A DNA stretch of 64,000 bases. It comes from Carettochelys insculpta. Taxonomy: Eukaryota > Chordata > Testudines > Carettochelyidae. Within the stretch, counting starts at the first letter, position 1. Each line of letters begins with the position of its first letter. This document shows positions 12,401 to 23,821 of this stretch, one piece after another. A program made the translations under genes and the position numbers. Below the pieces are notes generated by a model, which saw only the letters and a list, made by a program, of their open reading frames with translations, ran no database searches and had not been told where the DNA came from. The stretch covers positions 36,079,501 to 36,143,500 of the forward strand of contig NC_134150.1 of assembly GCF_033958435.1 (NCBI RefSeq). Reading direction: 5' to 3'.

Positions 12401-12939
12401 TACATTCCCCACCCCATCTTCATTCTTTTCTTGAACAGATGATTGTCAAAAGTTGGTGTAATCAGGCATAAGGAAGCACGTAGTTCCATTACTCCATCAC
12501 TGTCAAAAACAACATTTCAGGCTAGATCCTCAACTGGTGTGACTCATTGTCTACAATAGACCTATGCTGATTATCAATGCTGAGGGTATGGGCTTTCCTG
12601 TGACAGGAATGCCACCCCTTGTGCTATACAGGGCTACCCACCCAAACCCATTGTTACCAGACACCATGGTTTTGATCAACTTCATGAGCAAATAATTTTC
12701 TGTTAGAAAAACAGGTGCATGGACAGCCAAGAGATATGGGCATGAAGCAGGTTCTTGAGGGTGAGATTTTCCACTGAACGTAGTCATTCAGCTGCGTGGA
12801 CCCAAATTTGTGACTGGGATTAAGTGGATTGTGGCACAGCAGAGCTTCTCCCTGCCTTGCCAAGATCTCATGGCTGTACCCACAGGGTCTTTGTAGGCTG
12901 TTTTAATTGACCCAACTTAGCAAACTCAACCTGTTTTTC
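9441..12939. other. Unassigned intronic DNA
   Basis: I recognise no gene or known repeat across these 3.5 kb. The open frames at 9648, 10442, 10898, 11143, 11938 and 12551-12863 are 60-90 codons long and show no domain. Part of 9480-10100 could be a degraded retroelement interior, but nothing specific supports this. Confidence 0.4.
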
Positions 12940-13086
12940 TCAGCTCACTCTTTCTTTGCATCTCAGGAGATCGCTATCTCCCTACTCTGGGCTTCAGGCA
13001 GGTTTGCTTTCCTGCCCCTCTCCCTCAGCTGCTTCCCTTTCACACCCAGTCCTTCCCTGGTACATCCTGTAACCATGCATAGCCTA
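12940..13086. repeat. Duplicated segment, copy 1
   Basis: This segment shares about 140 bp with 13797-13938, including TTTGCATCTCAGG, GGGCTTCAGGCAGG, TCCCTCAGCTGCTTCCC and TGTAACCATGCA. It may be two fragments of one dispersed element or a local duplication; the surrounding sequence is not alike. Confidence 0.7.
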
Positions 13087-13796
13087 GATGTAGCCCTACC
13101 CTCTTAATTAGCATGCCTAGGAGCATCTCAAGCACTGGTCTAGGAGAGCGGGACCGACTTTAGTTACCAAGATGGCTAGCCACCCCATCACATATCTCCT
13201 CCCAGTTCAGAAAAAGCAAGCTTATTTCAAAGGCAGGTTGCTTCCAAGATCAGTGAGGTCCCATCAGGCCTACTCTGACCTCCTAATCCAAAACATGTAA
13301 GACTCCATATAAACTCACACATAAAAATTCAGATATAGCCATGCTCTCCAACAGCCTTAACTCTAGCCTTCTAACTGATGTATTCACCAGTCAGTCTACA
13401 GAATTTCACTTTCTTTCTTGGGACATGAAGGGTATTTGCTCAAAAGACTCTTGACGGCTTTGTCTACGCTACGCAGCTTTTAGTCCTTCCTGCCTTAAGC
13501 TATCATTCTACTCTCCCCTGCCTGGGAAACCCTGCCAGTCTGTCCCCATGATTACAGATGGAGCCCTGGTATCATTCAGAGTGGTGTGTGGGCCACGATT
13601 TTGAATGTCCATGAATCTGTATATTCTACCAGTGTCACAGAGGTAGTCGTGTTTATCTGTATCTTTGTATCTGTATGTTGTCTACCCGGCATTTTTACCA
13701 ACTGGACTTTAAAGCACACTACTAGACTTCTCCAGACTTTCTCAGAAGTACTTCCATTGGTGGAAATTCCCAGGGCACTGTTAGGGCCTTTTCCCT
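13087..13796. other. Unassigned spacer between duplicated segments
   Basis: The spacer includes a stray MITE-like terminus GGCTTTGTCTACGCTACGCA at 13458 with no partner found. It is otherwise plain. Confidence 0.4.
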
Positions 13797-13938
13797 CAGC
13801 TTACCCTTTGCATCTCAGGTGATCACTGTCTCCCCTCCTGGGCTTCAGGCAGGCCTGCTTTCCTGCCTCTTTCCCTCAGCTGCTTCCCTCTCACAGCCAG
13901 TCCCTCCCTGGAACGCTCTGTAACCATGCAGCCCCCAG
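13797..13938. repeat. Duplicated segment, copy 2
   Basis: It matches 12940-13086 in the same orientation. A 105-codon minus-strand frame (13823-14140) begins beyond it and runs into it, but has no family resemblance. Confidence 0.7.
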
Positions 13939-16544
13939 GTAACTCCCATTTGAAGCTATTCAGGGTCTTTTCCCAGTGAAAATTTGTTTGTAACATTCCC
14001 TGTTTGGCCAATCTCTTTTGGCCACACTGTTGAGGCTGCTCAGTTTCTTTCAGTCTCAAAGCTTCCTCTATTGAGGGAGGCTGAAATAGCCTTTCCCAGC
14101 TCTGGGCTGCCAAAGCCTGTTCTAGGATAACTTGGTCCATGATTTTTTCTCTTGAGTTTGTCTCTGGGCATAGCCCTGAGGAGATCCCGTGATCTTAGTG
14201 TTACTATCCAGGGCTGTGCCTTCAGAGAACCCTGAAAATTATAGTATGCTCCATGGTGTGGGAGGTTAGGGTTTGTTGGAATTTTGTTTTTTGTTTTTCT
14301 CAGAACAACATTCTATAGCTAATAGATCTGGCTGGGTTTGTTTGTTTTGGTCAGAAAAGCTGATTAGTCAAAACTGAAAAAGTTCATGGAACGGGTTGGG
14401 TTCTATGAAATTTCCAAAGTCAAAGCTGAAAAAAAAAGGGAGGGGGTTGAATGTTTTGAATTTCACTATATATTTCTTTAACATTTTCTAAGAATTTGTT
14501 TTTCCATTTCTAAATGTCTTCCTATTTAAAAATCTTAGCTAATTAAATTGGAAAAAAAGCTTTCATTTCAACCCTAAAAACATATTAATTGATCCACATG
14601 GAAATATATATTTGTTTCATGACAATACTTTCAGATTTTGACTTTTTCTCCCAGTTTGAGAGAGGGATAAATTTCAAACTCTCAAACATATTTGCCCAGG
14701 GAGATAGATAATATCCCACTCAGCTCTGCAAACTCTTTTTTTTTTTTAAGTGGCCTTTTCTCATCAAAGCAATTAAGCATATGCTAAGGAAGGCCAGATC
14801 TACCTGGTAAAGTTACTTAAGCATGCACTTCAATGGGAATGAAGCATGGATGATTCAGGGCATGGGTGAACATTGGAAATTTAAAAACCTGTGAAAATGA
14901 AGTCCAGCAACCTCATCCCCTGGGTTCATTGTTTTTCTGCAGCGTCTGGTTGCACTAGACTTTTGACTTATTCACTGGACTCCAGTGTTCTGTTACCTTA
15001 GAAACTTGAGAGCTGTAAAATTCCAGTGCAGACAAAACTTTGGTGTATCATTCTGTTGACTGTATTAGTATGCATAGTATACCAATACACCTGATATCCA
15101 CAGCAGGCAATTGCAACACCAGTGGAGAAAGGAACAGAGTAAATCACTCAAAGTAAGTGACTAATTAATCATACTCTTGATTCTAATAACATAAACTGTC
15201 TGTGCCTTGCGAATTGTTTATCTTTAATTTCACATTCTGTTCTCGAATTTCAGTGATCAGCAAACCCCACTTTGTTCATGAATTGTCATTAAAAAGTTTT
15301 AATGTTTTTTTCAAGATAACTTGGCTATGAAACAAATTACTATGTCCCACTTAACAGGACTTGGATGGATTTTAAAGGAAAATGGGCAACAGTAAATGAT
15401 CTCTTTTTCAGCCAAAATAGAGACTCACATCTCCCATATATTTATGTACCAAATGAATAATGAGCATTCCAGCAGTCCCTTTCCTTTGGCTATGTAGCAG
15501 CTAGAAATAAAACTTTAAGAAACAACTTGAGTGGCATGGTAGTTATTTTCAATAAATATAGGCAGTCAGAGTATCTACATCCACAGTTCTTCCTAATATT
15601 TTTTGACAAATTCTGGCTCTGAATTGATGTCTGAAGGAATGATTAGTGAGAACATAGGAGTTAAGTTCGTCTGAAATAAAGGCACAGAGCTAATAAGTCA
15701 GATACAAGTATCTGGAAATAGAGGCTACTAAATTTTTAAAAGTGGCTGGTCATTCTGGCTAATTTCTAACATTTTCAGTCTGGTGTCTTTGAGAGATCTT
15801 GAGTCTGCAACTCCAGTTGTCATCGGTCAGAATACTGGCTGCTCAGCATGTATGAAAATATGTACTTCTAATTTGATAAGGGAAAAGTAGGGTGCTGAAA
15901 AATAGGAGTGACTTACAGAAAATGTTAGATAGTGTGCTTTAGAGCCATCTAAAATTATTCAACTCAAACCTCTTTTGTAAAATTGCAGATTTATGTCAGT
16001 TTCATCAGTTTGTTTTTCTGGAAGGGGAAATACATAAAAATCTAAATGCTTTATGTAGAAATGTGTTAAATTTTTATGACTATGTAGAGGTTCCCTTTAT
16101 TTTTTAAAAAAGTAAATATTAAGTGTTTAGAATGGACATGAACTTTTTGTTTATCCAATACATCTTTATGAAACATTTTGATTCAATGAAAACTACTTTC
16201 TAAATTGCATTTTTCTTACTCAAAGCAAACAAAAAAAAAATCCCATTATGTCACACAATGCTGCTGGGTTTGCTCAGAAATTCAACACAGTGGCTTAGGC
16301 ACATATTAAAATTACATTGATTATCTTGCTGGTGTCACGAATGTTTTAGTGGTACCAGGATACTTAACGCTGGTTAAAAAACACCAGTCTTGAACACTGA
16401 ACATGTCTTATATGTCAGAACTAAAGCTGTACTTAAGGGAGTTCAGAGTAGACTAGATGTTCTATGTATAAATGCAGTCTTTGTAAAGACAGGAGATTAT
16501 TATTTTACAGGTAACCTAGATAAGAGTCATTTAAAGCAGTAAAA
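13939..16544. other. Unassigned AT-rich intronic DNA
   Basis: No gene, RNA or clear mobile element is visible. Short A and T runs occur (14430, 14740, 16230). Confidence 0.45.
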
Positions 16545-16735
16545 ACAATGAAAAATCCTATGGCACCTTATAGACTAACAGATAATTTGGAGCATAAGCT
16601 TTCATGGGTAAGACCCATGCATCTGACAAAGTGGGTCTTACCCATGAAAGCTTATGCTCCAAATTATCTGTTAGTCTCTAAGGTGCCACAGGACTTCTTG
16701 TTGTTGTGGCTTCAGACCTAGGTGGCTATCCCTCT
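16545..16735. repeat. Short repeat with hammerhead-like core, inverted pair
   Basis: Two copies lie head to head. The left arm has GGCACCTTATAGACTAACAG and GGAGCATAAGCTTTCATGGG; the right arm has the reverse order and ends near GGTGGCTATCCCTCTGAT. The right copy has CTGACAA, then GTGGGTCTTACCCAT, then GAAA at 16623-16649, the decayed form of the family's CTGANGA/stem-loop/GAAA core. Class is inferred as Penelope-like or a satellite of it. Confidence 0.7.
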
Positions 16736-16746
16736 GATATTTAAAG

Positions 16747-17297
16747 CAGTAGTTCTCAACCCAGGGGTATGTGTATCTTGGGGATAAGCAGAGGTCTTCT
16801 AGGCGATATTCATTCTTCTATATATTTTCCTTGTTTATACTGCTGTTTGTGGGGTAGAGGCAGGCCAGGCCAAGGGAGCAGTCACTCCAGGCCCCGGCAT
16901 TTGAAAGGGGACCCAGAGCTCCAGCTACCGTGAAGCTCTGGGCCCCTTTGAAATGCATATGTGGCTTTGAGGAGGCATTGAGGGGTGGCAGGGCTGACTG
17001 CCCTAAACCACACCCCTCCTGTCCTTGACCCTAAGTCTGCAGTGGCTGTCGGCCCCACTGGCTCTTTATACTATATGCTGAAAGCACAATATTTATATCC
17101 TAATTGAGTTCTTTCAGAATGATGTGGTAAAAATGAGAAAATAAGCCAATTTTCAGAGCAAGGAGGCTGTGGCACTTTTATCTTTTAGGTCTAATTTTGT
17201 AAGCAAGTAGTTTTTAAGTGAGGTGAAACTTGGGGTACACAAGACAAATCAGACTCCTGAAAGAGGTGCAGTTGCCTGGAAAGGTCAAGCACCAGTG
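16747..17297 (+). mobile_element. hAT (Charlie-like) MITE with 8-bp target duplication
   Basis: The termini CAGTAGTTCTCAACCC and GGTCAAGCACCAGTG are inverted repeats. The flanks are ATTTAAAG (16739-16746) and ATTTAAAA (17298-17305), seven of eight identical, as expected for hAT insertion. The interior blocks AGGTCTTCTAGG and GTTTTTAAGTGAGGTGAAAC are typical of a common turtle hAT family. A GC-rich repeat is nested at 16843-17062. Confidence 0.85.
16843..17062. repeat. GC-rich interspersed repeat, copy 2, nested in hAT
   Basis: It interrupts the hAT element between the TTATACTGCT and CTTTATACTA blocks. An internal dyad pairs AGAGCTCCAGC with GAAGCTCTGGG around GGGGACCC/GGGCCCC. The nested position proves it is mobile or was captured as a unit. 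Confidence 0.65.
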
Positions 17298-17305
17298 ATT
17301 TAAAA

Positions 17306-18660
17306 CATTGCTGATGTAGACATGCAATTGAAAGCTGATAAATCAACAGGGTGGTGAATCTATCATATTTTTGCCATCAATATTTTGAAAATAAGTACAG
17401 CCCTCATAAACCAAAATGAATTCCTAAGTAAGGAGATGGCTGCTTCATTTGCTTGGAGATAAATGCTGACTGTGCTCATTAAGATGATCCAGGAAATACT
17501 CTTCTTGGGATAGACAGATTGCAGCTAGGTTAAACTCCCTAATGAACTATTCAGCTGTGCATGAAAGCACAGCTGTTAATCCAGAAACTTTTAGTAATTA
17601 ATCAGGATTATTTATATTACTGAAACATGACTGCGAGGTATATCCAGCTCAGTGAATCAGAGTGACCCAGTATGAGCGTATTCTTCAGCTCTTGGAAAGC
17701 TGGGCAAATGGAAAAGAGACCCTCCTCCTCTCCTCACATGCAGGCATTTTTCACCTTCAGAAGCAATCTGTAAACAGGCTTTTAAGAATTTCTCTTAGAA
17801 AATTAGAGGGTACGTTGTTGACACAGCCTAGTCCTTAGTGCAAGGTGCGCTTACCTGCATTACAAAATGCAGTCCTTTCCTTTCTTTAAACATATACCAT
17901 TAGCTACTACACTGGGGAGGAAAAATAAGTTAAGTGGAAGGAATTTATGATTAAAAATCAATCTTAACATTTAACTTCCACTTGGGAGGGAACACAGAGC
18001 ACTCTGGCAAAATACACTTCAGGACACAAAACAATGAGAGCTTTGCTTGGGAACAATAACAAATACAATCGTTTAAAAAAACCTTATGTACAGTAAGGTA
18101 ATAATTAGTTCTCTATACTATTAACCAGAAGGAACATTTAAGTTTTATGACATTCCTAATCTTGGAGCCTAGGGAGCAGCACAGAACATTTGCATTAAAT
18201 TACTCCTCATTTTCCAAGCCCTGTCTGCCCCTTCTATAGACTCTGCTGCCAGCATTTGTGAATTTGGCAGAAGCCTATGGACTTCAGAGTTAATACCACT
18301 GTCTCCTGCCAGGCACATCAGAGTAGGAAGCATTGTAGTGCAGCATGACAATGAGGAAGGGAGAAAAAATCATAAGGACCTAAGGTACAGCACCCAGGTG
18401 TTGTCATTTACATCAAACTAATGAAACGGCATTAGCAGAACTACATGAGTTCACCACTTGTAAAATAGGAGGGAGTTGAAGTTGCAATTTGAAGAACCAC
18501 AATGGTAACAGTAACTGAACGGTTCTCTTCTTTGTAAAAGTAGAGTGACTTGTGTATTGTACTACTCTTTGTTAGTTTGTGGTCTTGTCTTGAATAGTCT
18601 CTTGAAGACTTGACTAATGTTTACTACTTCCATCTGTTGGTTCTTTGTATGACTTTACTA
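17306..18660. other. Unassigned intronic DNA
   Basis: Nothing is recognised. The 60-codon minus-strand frame at 18169 has no resemblance to a known protein. Confidence 0.45.
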
Positions 18661-18972
18661 CAGATTAAACATCTTTAGTCTGGTCCTCTTGACACCTGAC
18701 CGGTGCCAAATAAAAGAATTTGCCAGGCTATGGGAGGTCAATATTGTCTAGAAGTGTTACCAACACTTCCAATGCTTATTGCAGTCTTAGAAGACATTCA
18801 GGGTTAAATTACAGCTAAACAGCAACACAGAACACTGAGAGCCAGGACTAGTGGCTGTAAACCACCTTTGTGGGACCACAGGAAACTTGACCACACACAG
18901 GATAAGTGATCATCTGCCTTACTAAAACCATGCTGGATTATGGGTGTTGCTGGACTAGAGAGGTTTAACCCA
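18661..18972 (-). mobile_element. pogo/Tigger-type MITE, copy B
   Basis: Inverted relative to the copies at 2676, 34821 and 58516. It starts after TA with CAGATTAAACATCTTTAGTC and ends with CTAGAGAGGTTTAACC. The block TGTAAACCACCTTTGTGGG is the counterpart of the TTTACAGCCACC region of the other copies. Confidence 0.75.
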
Positions 18973-19011
18973 TGCTGCTATCGTTCAGGCTTCCACCTTA
19001 AATGTTACATA

Positions 19012-19408
19012 GGCTATGTCTACACTACAGAGATCTTTTCACATGAATCTGTTCCAGGAGAGCTCTTCCAAAAGAACTTCTTTCAAAAGAGAGCGTCCGC
19101 ACATTCCCCTAATCTTTCGAACCAACGGGCCAAGGATTGGAAAATCAAGCCCCAAGAGGACTGCTCTTTTGGGGGAAAAAAAGGGGCCTGTGGAGTGTCT
19201 ATGCATATTTTCATTCAAAAGAAGCTTTCAAAAGGGGGCACTCTTCCTGAAGTGGGAAAGGAAGAGCAATTTTGAAATGAGTACTGCATTCTTTCGATTC
19301 ACATTTGAAAGAAAGTTTTCTGTGTGTAGATGCACTGTAGGACATTTCAAAAGAGCCCACTTCTTTTGAAAAAATCTTTCAAAAGAACTAGCTAGAGTAG
19401 ATGCAGCC
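19012..19408. mobile_element. PIF/Harbinger-like MITE (TTTCAAAAGA type), TSD ATA
   Basis: Termini GGCTATGTCTACACTAC and CTAGAGTAGATGCAGCC, flanked by ATA at 19009-19011 and 19409-19411. The interior is crowded with the near-palindrome CTTTCAAAAGA and its variants. Open frames of 111 and 117 codons run through it on the plus strand, but they are low-complexity readings of the repeated motif and differ from frames in sister copies. Confidence 0.8.
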
Positions 19409-19579
19409 ATAGGGTTTAAGCAAGCATGTTCAGCACTGGCCTAATGAAGCTAAGGCTTTGTCTACACACACAAGTTGTACCACCGTAAACATACTGGTGT
19501 AGAGCAGTGAATTCCCTGACAGTTCAGAAGAAAAGCCCTTGAGTAATATGCACACAGCTTTTGTGCCCCTTTAACTGTA

Positions 19580-19871
19580 CGGTAGGGCCTTGACATTTGC
19601 AAGTGCCACATTTGCAAATTCAATTATTCACGAGTGGCCTCATTTCCCTGGGGCTCGAGGGCTGAGAGCGCCAGCAGTTACCACAGCTTCCCTGGGGCTC
19701 CAGAGCTGGGAGCATCAATGGCGGCTGCCACGGCTTCCCCAGGGCCCCGGGGCCAGGAGCGACAGCAGCCGCCACTTCCCAGGGCTTTGAGCCCTCCCAC
19801 TCCCATTCACGAAAATCAACATTTGCGACGGTTTTGAACACAGAACTGTTGTGAATGTTGAGACCCTACTG
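19580..19871. mobile_element. pogo-like MITE with GC-rich interior, TSD TA
   Basis: Termini CGGTAGGGCCTTGACATTTG and, inverted, CAGTAGGGTCTCAACATTCA, each flanked by TA. This CAGTAGGGTC terminus is pogo/Tigger-like but distinct from the family at 2676. The middle, 19640-19800, is rich in GGGGCTC and GCCAGCAGC and resembles the GC-rich repeat family. Overlapping 66-73-codon frames are open on both strands but have no family match. Confidence 0.75.
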
Positions 19872-19999
19872 TATTGATTTGAAATTAGTATAACCAGTAG
19901 AAAGCCCTAGCAAATTTAGGTGAATAAACTGTTCTGGTATAAGGTTACTTTATACCTTATGCAAATAAGGCAAAATATCTTGGTAAAAAATCATTCTCA

Positions 20000-20150
20000 C
20001 AAAGCAAGCAGTTCTGTAGCACTTTAAAGAGCAATAAATGTATTTATTAGGTAATGACCTTTCATGGGTAAGACCCACTTCCTCAGACTTTAGAAGTGGG
20101 TCTTACCCATGAAAGCTTACTACCTAATAAGTAATTTTCCTAATAAGGAA
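20000..20150. repeat. Short repeat with hammerhead-like core, inverted pair
   Basis: The left copy on the minus strand carries an intact CTGAGGA, stem-loop GTGGGTCTTACCCAT and GAAA at 20060-20086. The right copy is inverted and has lost the CTGANGA box. Flanking blocks TAGCACTTTAAAGAGC and TTATTAGGTAATGA are shared with the copies at 29375 and 33654. Confidence 0.7.
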
Positions 20151-20926
20151 AATAATTATGTTTTTTTCAGCAAAACGGGATTTTAGGTATATTTCTATAA
20201 ATAAATTAATCACATCAAAGGTTACCTCGATTTCATGACGTTATTCCAAATAGACACGCCCAAGACTGGCAGCCGGTTTCTCTAGTTTTCACATGTTGCA
20301 AGTTGGTGAGGCTGTGAGAATAATTACTGTTTATTGAAACAAGTATCAAGTCTGTTTCTATCAGCATCTTGCTTGTGTTTTCTTGCTCGTATACAGTACT
20401 GTAGAAAACCCATGTGCTTCCATAGTTATGGTACTGTTGAACTTTCCACAAAGCAGAAGTTATAGAGCCCTTATTTCCATGTACCTTGTCGAAACTGTTC
20501 TCAAAGGTAGGCTATTTCAAGGACAAAAATCTGTGATTTTCCTGATCCTCTACATATCCTTAACATGTAGTCCAAGTTACAGCACTACATGTGGGAACTG
20601 TTGGGGGAAAAAATTCTCTTGCCTGGGTTATGAATATCTCGTCTTCCATAATGGAATCTTCAGACCGTTTAAATCCACATAGTCTTTAGAGACTTCACTG
20701 AATTCTAAAAGATTTACAGTTGTTCTTTTGGAACCTGTCCCATAATTTCTATCATTGATCTGCCCCCTTTTTCGTACAGTGGTCTCAAAAGACACAAACT
20801 TTGTGTCACCCAGGACTTCCGTATGCTGACCATAAAAAGAGATTTTGGTGGGGAAGAAATAATGAAGACAAACTGGAATTTTGCTTCCTTGTCGTAACCG
20901 TGTTATTTTTTTCTCCAGGTGCTGGC
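20151..20926. other. Unassigned intronic DNA
   Basis: Plain sequence with two short frames (72 and 99 codons) of no recognised family. Confidence 0.4.
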
Positions 20927-21154
20927 GGGCTGCGTCTACACTACAAAATTAACTTTAACGTTGCTTACTTTGAAGGTGAGCATTTACACACACCCTACTT
21001 CACACTTAACTTCAAAGTAGGGCACTACTCCATTCCCGGGAATGGAGTAAGGACTTTGAAGTTAACTTCAAAGTAAGGGAAGCGTGTAGATACTCTGCTG
21101 GCTACTTCAAATTAGTGCCTACCTTGGAAGTTAGTTCCTCATGTAGACACACCC
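20927..21154. mobile_element. PIF/Harbinger-like MITE (TTAACTTCAAAGTA type)
   Basis: Termini GGGCTGCGTCTACACTAC and CATGTAGACACACCC bound a 228-bp element. The interior alternates TTAACTTCAAAGTA and its inverse around a central CCCGGGAATGG, so the whole can fold back on itself. No clear target duplication. Confidence 0.75.
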
Positions 21155-21374
21155 AAGGAGTAGTTTGGCTTCAGAGAGAATTGTCTCGTTAGTGCTCATG
21201 CCTTGTCTTTCTGTTGGATCAAAAGCCTTTAGCAAGCCCCTCTCCTCAGATACCCCCTTCTATCCATAACATAATTCAGACTAAAACAAGAAAAGCTTCT
21301 GCATTGGGAATCCAAATCTTGTGCACTAAGAAAGGTCTATTATGGGGCTCACTCTTAGGAACCCCATCTGACAG

Positions 21375-21562
21375 AAAGTTAAACCCTGGAATAAATTGCT
21401 TGGGGAAGTTGTGGAATCTCCATCACTGGAGATACTTAGGAGCTGATTAGACAGACACCTATCAGGGATGGTCTAGACAGTGCTTGGTCCTGCTGTGAGG
21501 AAAGGGGACTGGACTTGATGACCTCTTGAAATCCTTTTCAGTTCTATGAGTCTATGATAATG
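21375..21562 (+). mobile_element. Older CR1 3' end
   Basis: The segment reads through the CR1 3' coding end and UTR (AATTGCTTGGGGAAGTTGTGG, TTGGTCCTGCTGTGAGG, GGACTTGATGACCTC) and ends with CTATGAGTCTATGATA, the classic CR1 tail, unlike the TTCTTATG tail at 7616. It is therefore a different, older subfamily. Confidence 0.8.
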
Positions 21563-22202
21563 GAGCTGCCGGCTTTTCTCAGAGCTGTTCTGGGTGCAAG
21601 TTTCTTCTTCCCTGTGTACTAGCTTCTACCATCAGGATAAGCAGAGAGAGAAGGCTGCAGTCAGTGGCACCTGAGATGTAGAGTTTGCCTTTTTTTTTCC
21701 TGCCTTTTTAAAATTCTTCTGAGGTTTGCCAAATGGAAGCCCTATTGATATATTTAAATGGGAAAGGGATAGTGAAGGTGAAAAAGAAGAGAGGGGTGTT
21801 TTCCCTCTCTGTACCACAATTTAGGACCAGAGAAGGGGCCATGGACTTGGATACCAGCTGAGAAGATGGTCTGGGAAAGTAATGTAGCAGTGTGGATAAG
21901 GCTGGGTGTATTTGAAGGTGCTGGCTATCTAATACAACGTTTCTTTAACTGTGTTCCATGAACAACTCGCAGGTGTGCCATAAGCATTTGGAAAAATGCA
22001 TTGATCGTCTATATTTTCTGATATTAAAACCAGATACAACGTTACTTCTTCATTGCTATGATCCCTGGTTAAATTACTTACTTTGTTTTTAATGTATTTG
22101 TTGGGTTTTTTTTTTCTATTTGGTTTGATAGCAAATTTTTGCAGAAAATTTTCATGGCTAGAATGCACAAAATATTATTATTTGGTGTTCTGTGGTCTCA
22201 AG
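21563..22202. other. Unassigned intronic DNA
   Basis: No recognised feature; short T runs at 21690 and 22110. Confidence 0.4.
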
Positions 22203-22625
22203 GGCTGTGGCTACACTGACCCTTCTTTTTGGAAGGGGCATGCAAATGCGACTGATCAGAAATGCAAAGGAGGCACGGATTTAAATATCTCATGCCTCAT
22301 TTGCATACTTGTGTGGAATCTCAATTTTGGAAGAGATGATTTTGATTGCCAAAACTGCCATGTAGATGGAGTTCATTCAAAAAGAAACTCTGCTTTCAGA
22401 AGCACTCTCCTTCCTAATTTTTTCAGGAAGAAGGGCGCTTTCAAAAGCGGGATTTCCTTTTGAATGAACATCATCTACAGGCCTTTTTGGGTTTTGAAAT
22501 CAGCTGTTCCAGAATCAAGATCCCATACTAGTATGCAAGTGAGACATGAGATTTAAATCTGCACCTCATTTGTATTTTTGGTCAGCTGCATTTGCATGAA
22601 AGGGAGGGGCAGCATAGTCATAGCC
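22203..22625. mobile_element. MITE-like foldback element (GGCTGTGGCTACACTG terminus)
   Basis: The left end GGCTGTGGCTACACTGACCC pairs with the right end GGCAGCATAGTCATAGCC. An internal hairpin pairs TTCATTCAAAAAGAAACTC with GGGATTTCCTTTTGAATGAA around 22370-22470, and GCATACTTGTG pairs with TAGTATGCAAG. It is probably a relative of the MITE at 29529. The flanks AAG and CAG match at two of three positions. Confidence 0.65.
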
Positions 22626-23821
22626 CAGGAGTTTAAGAAGCCCAGGTCTAATATACTTGGAAGTTCTTGTGCTCTCTTTTAACCCCAGCAAGACAATATT
22701 TCCCATATTGTAGAACTAAGGAAATGCTCATGGAAATAGAGGGCTTTTCATGCTGCTGAAATCTTACCAGCTTGGCCTTTGTGTCTGTCTGGGGACCATT
22801 TTGAAGGCAAGTAGGAAAACTGCATTGATACTGCACGTCCTCATATCATTGAAGACAGAGAGAGAAGTAGTAGCTAGGGAGGAAAAGAAAAATGTTTAGA
22901 CCCTGAGCCAAAATGACATCCATTGCTTTTGTTAATAAAAAAATGCCCTATGTCTAGATGAAAAAGTCATCTAATTTAATGTGCTTTATAGAGGTGAAAA
23001 ATATTCCCTGTGGAGATTCCAGTGTTTCATTATCCAATTGAGTTCAGTACCTCATGTTTCAAAGACTGTTCTCCTGAATGATTATTCTTATGTTGATGTC
23101 AGCCTGTCCTCATGCTCGGGAAACCCTTGCTGAGCTGCATCATTTAAAAGTCAAAACCTGAAAAGTGTTTTTACGCCAAATATAGTAACAGAGCCACCTC
23201 TGGCATTATCGATTCATTCTTCATATTCTCTGGCTTTTGTATAGATTACTGTGTTGTGCTGTTGCTGGTAGTGAGAAAATCTGTTCCCCTTCAAATCCTT
23301 TTATAATACTTTGAAAGAAGATGGGGCTGAGGGAAAGATTAAGGGGCTTTTAAATGGGACTCTTGGATGTGAACACTCTGATGATGAGAAGCTAGACAGA
23401 ATTCTCCTCTGCATGCAAGATGTTTAAGGGCTTGTTCCACTGGAGGCATCAGACATTGTATCAGGGCATGTGTATGCCATGGTTGTCACTGTGCATGGCC
23501 TGGCTGCATGCACAAAGAACAGAGGGTGTTTCTGAGGGTGAAGTAAGGTTAACATTGCCTTGGCAGACTGTTCATGAAAGGTTGCAGTAGAAATAATTGT
23601 ATAGTCGTAGGAATTAGAAATGGAAGGATCAAGTTGTTCATCTGGTTCCCATCCTCTCTCCCCGTCTGTTGCAGGATTGTTATGTTAAGTAAAATACTTT
23701 TATATGAGCCAAATATTTTGGAGTATCCCCCATTTACTTGGTAAGGCAAGAAACAGCAAGGCACAGAGAGAGAGAGAGTGTGTGTGTGCAAAATAGCATT
23801 GTCTGCAAGATGCTGCTTCGC
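22626..23821. other. Unassigned intronic DNA
   Basis: No gene or known repeat. A short GA/GT microsatellite lies at 23768-23788. Confidence 0.45.

Noticed and set aside
13823..14140. 105-codon minus-strand frame as a possible gene
   Set aside because: Part lies in a duplicated segment whose other copy does not keep the frame, and no domain is visible.
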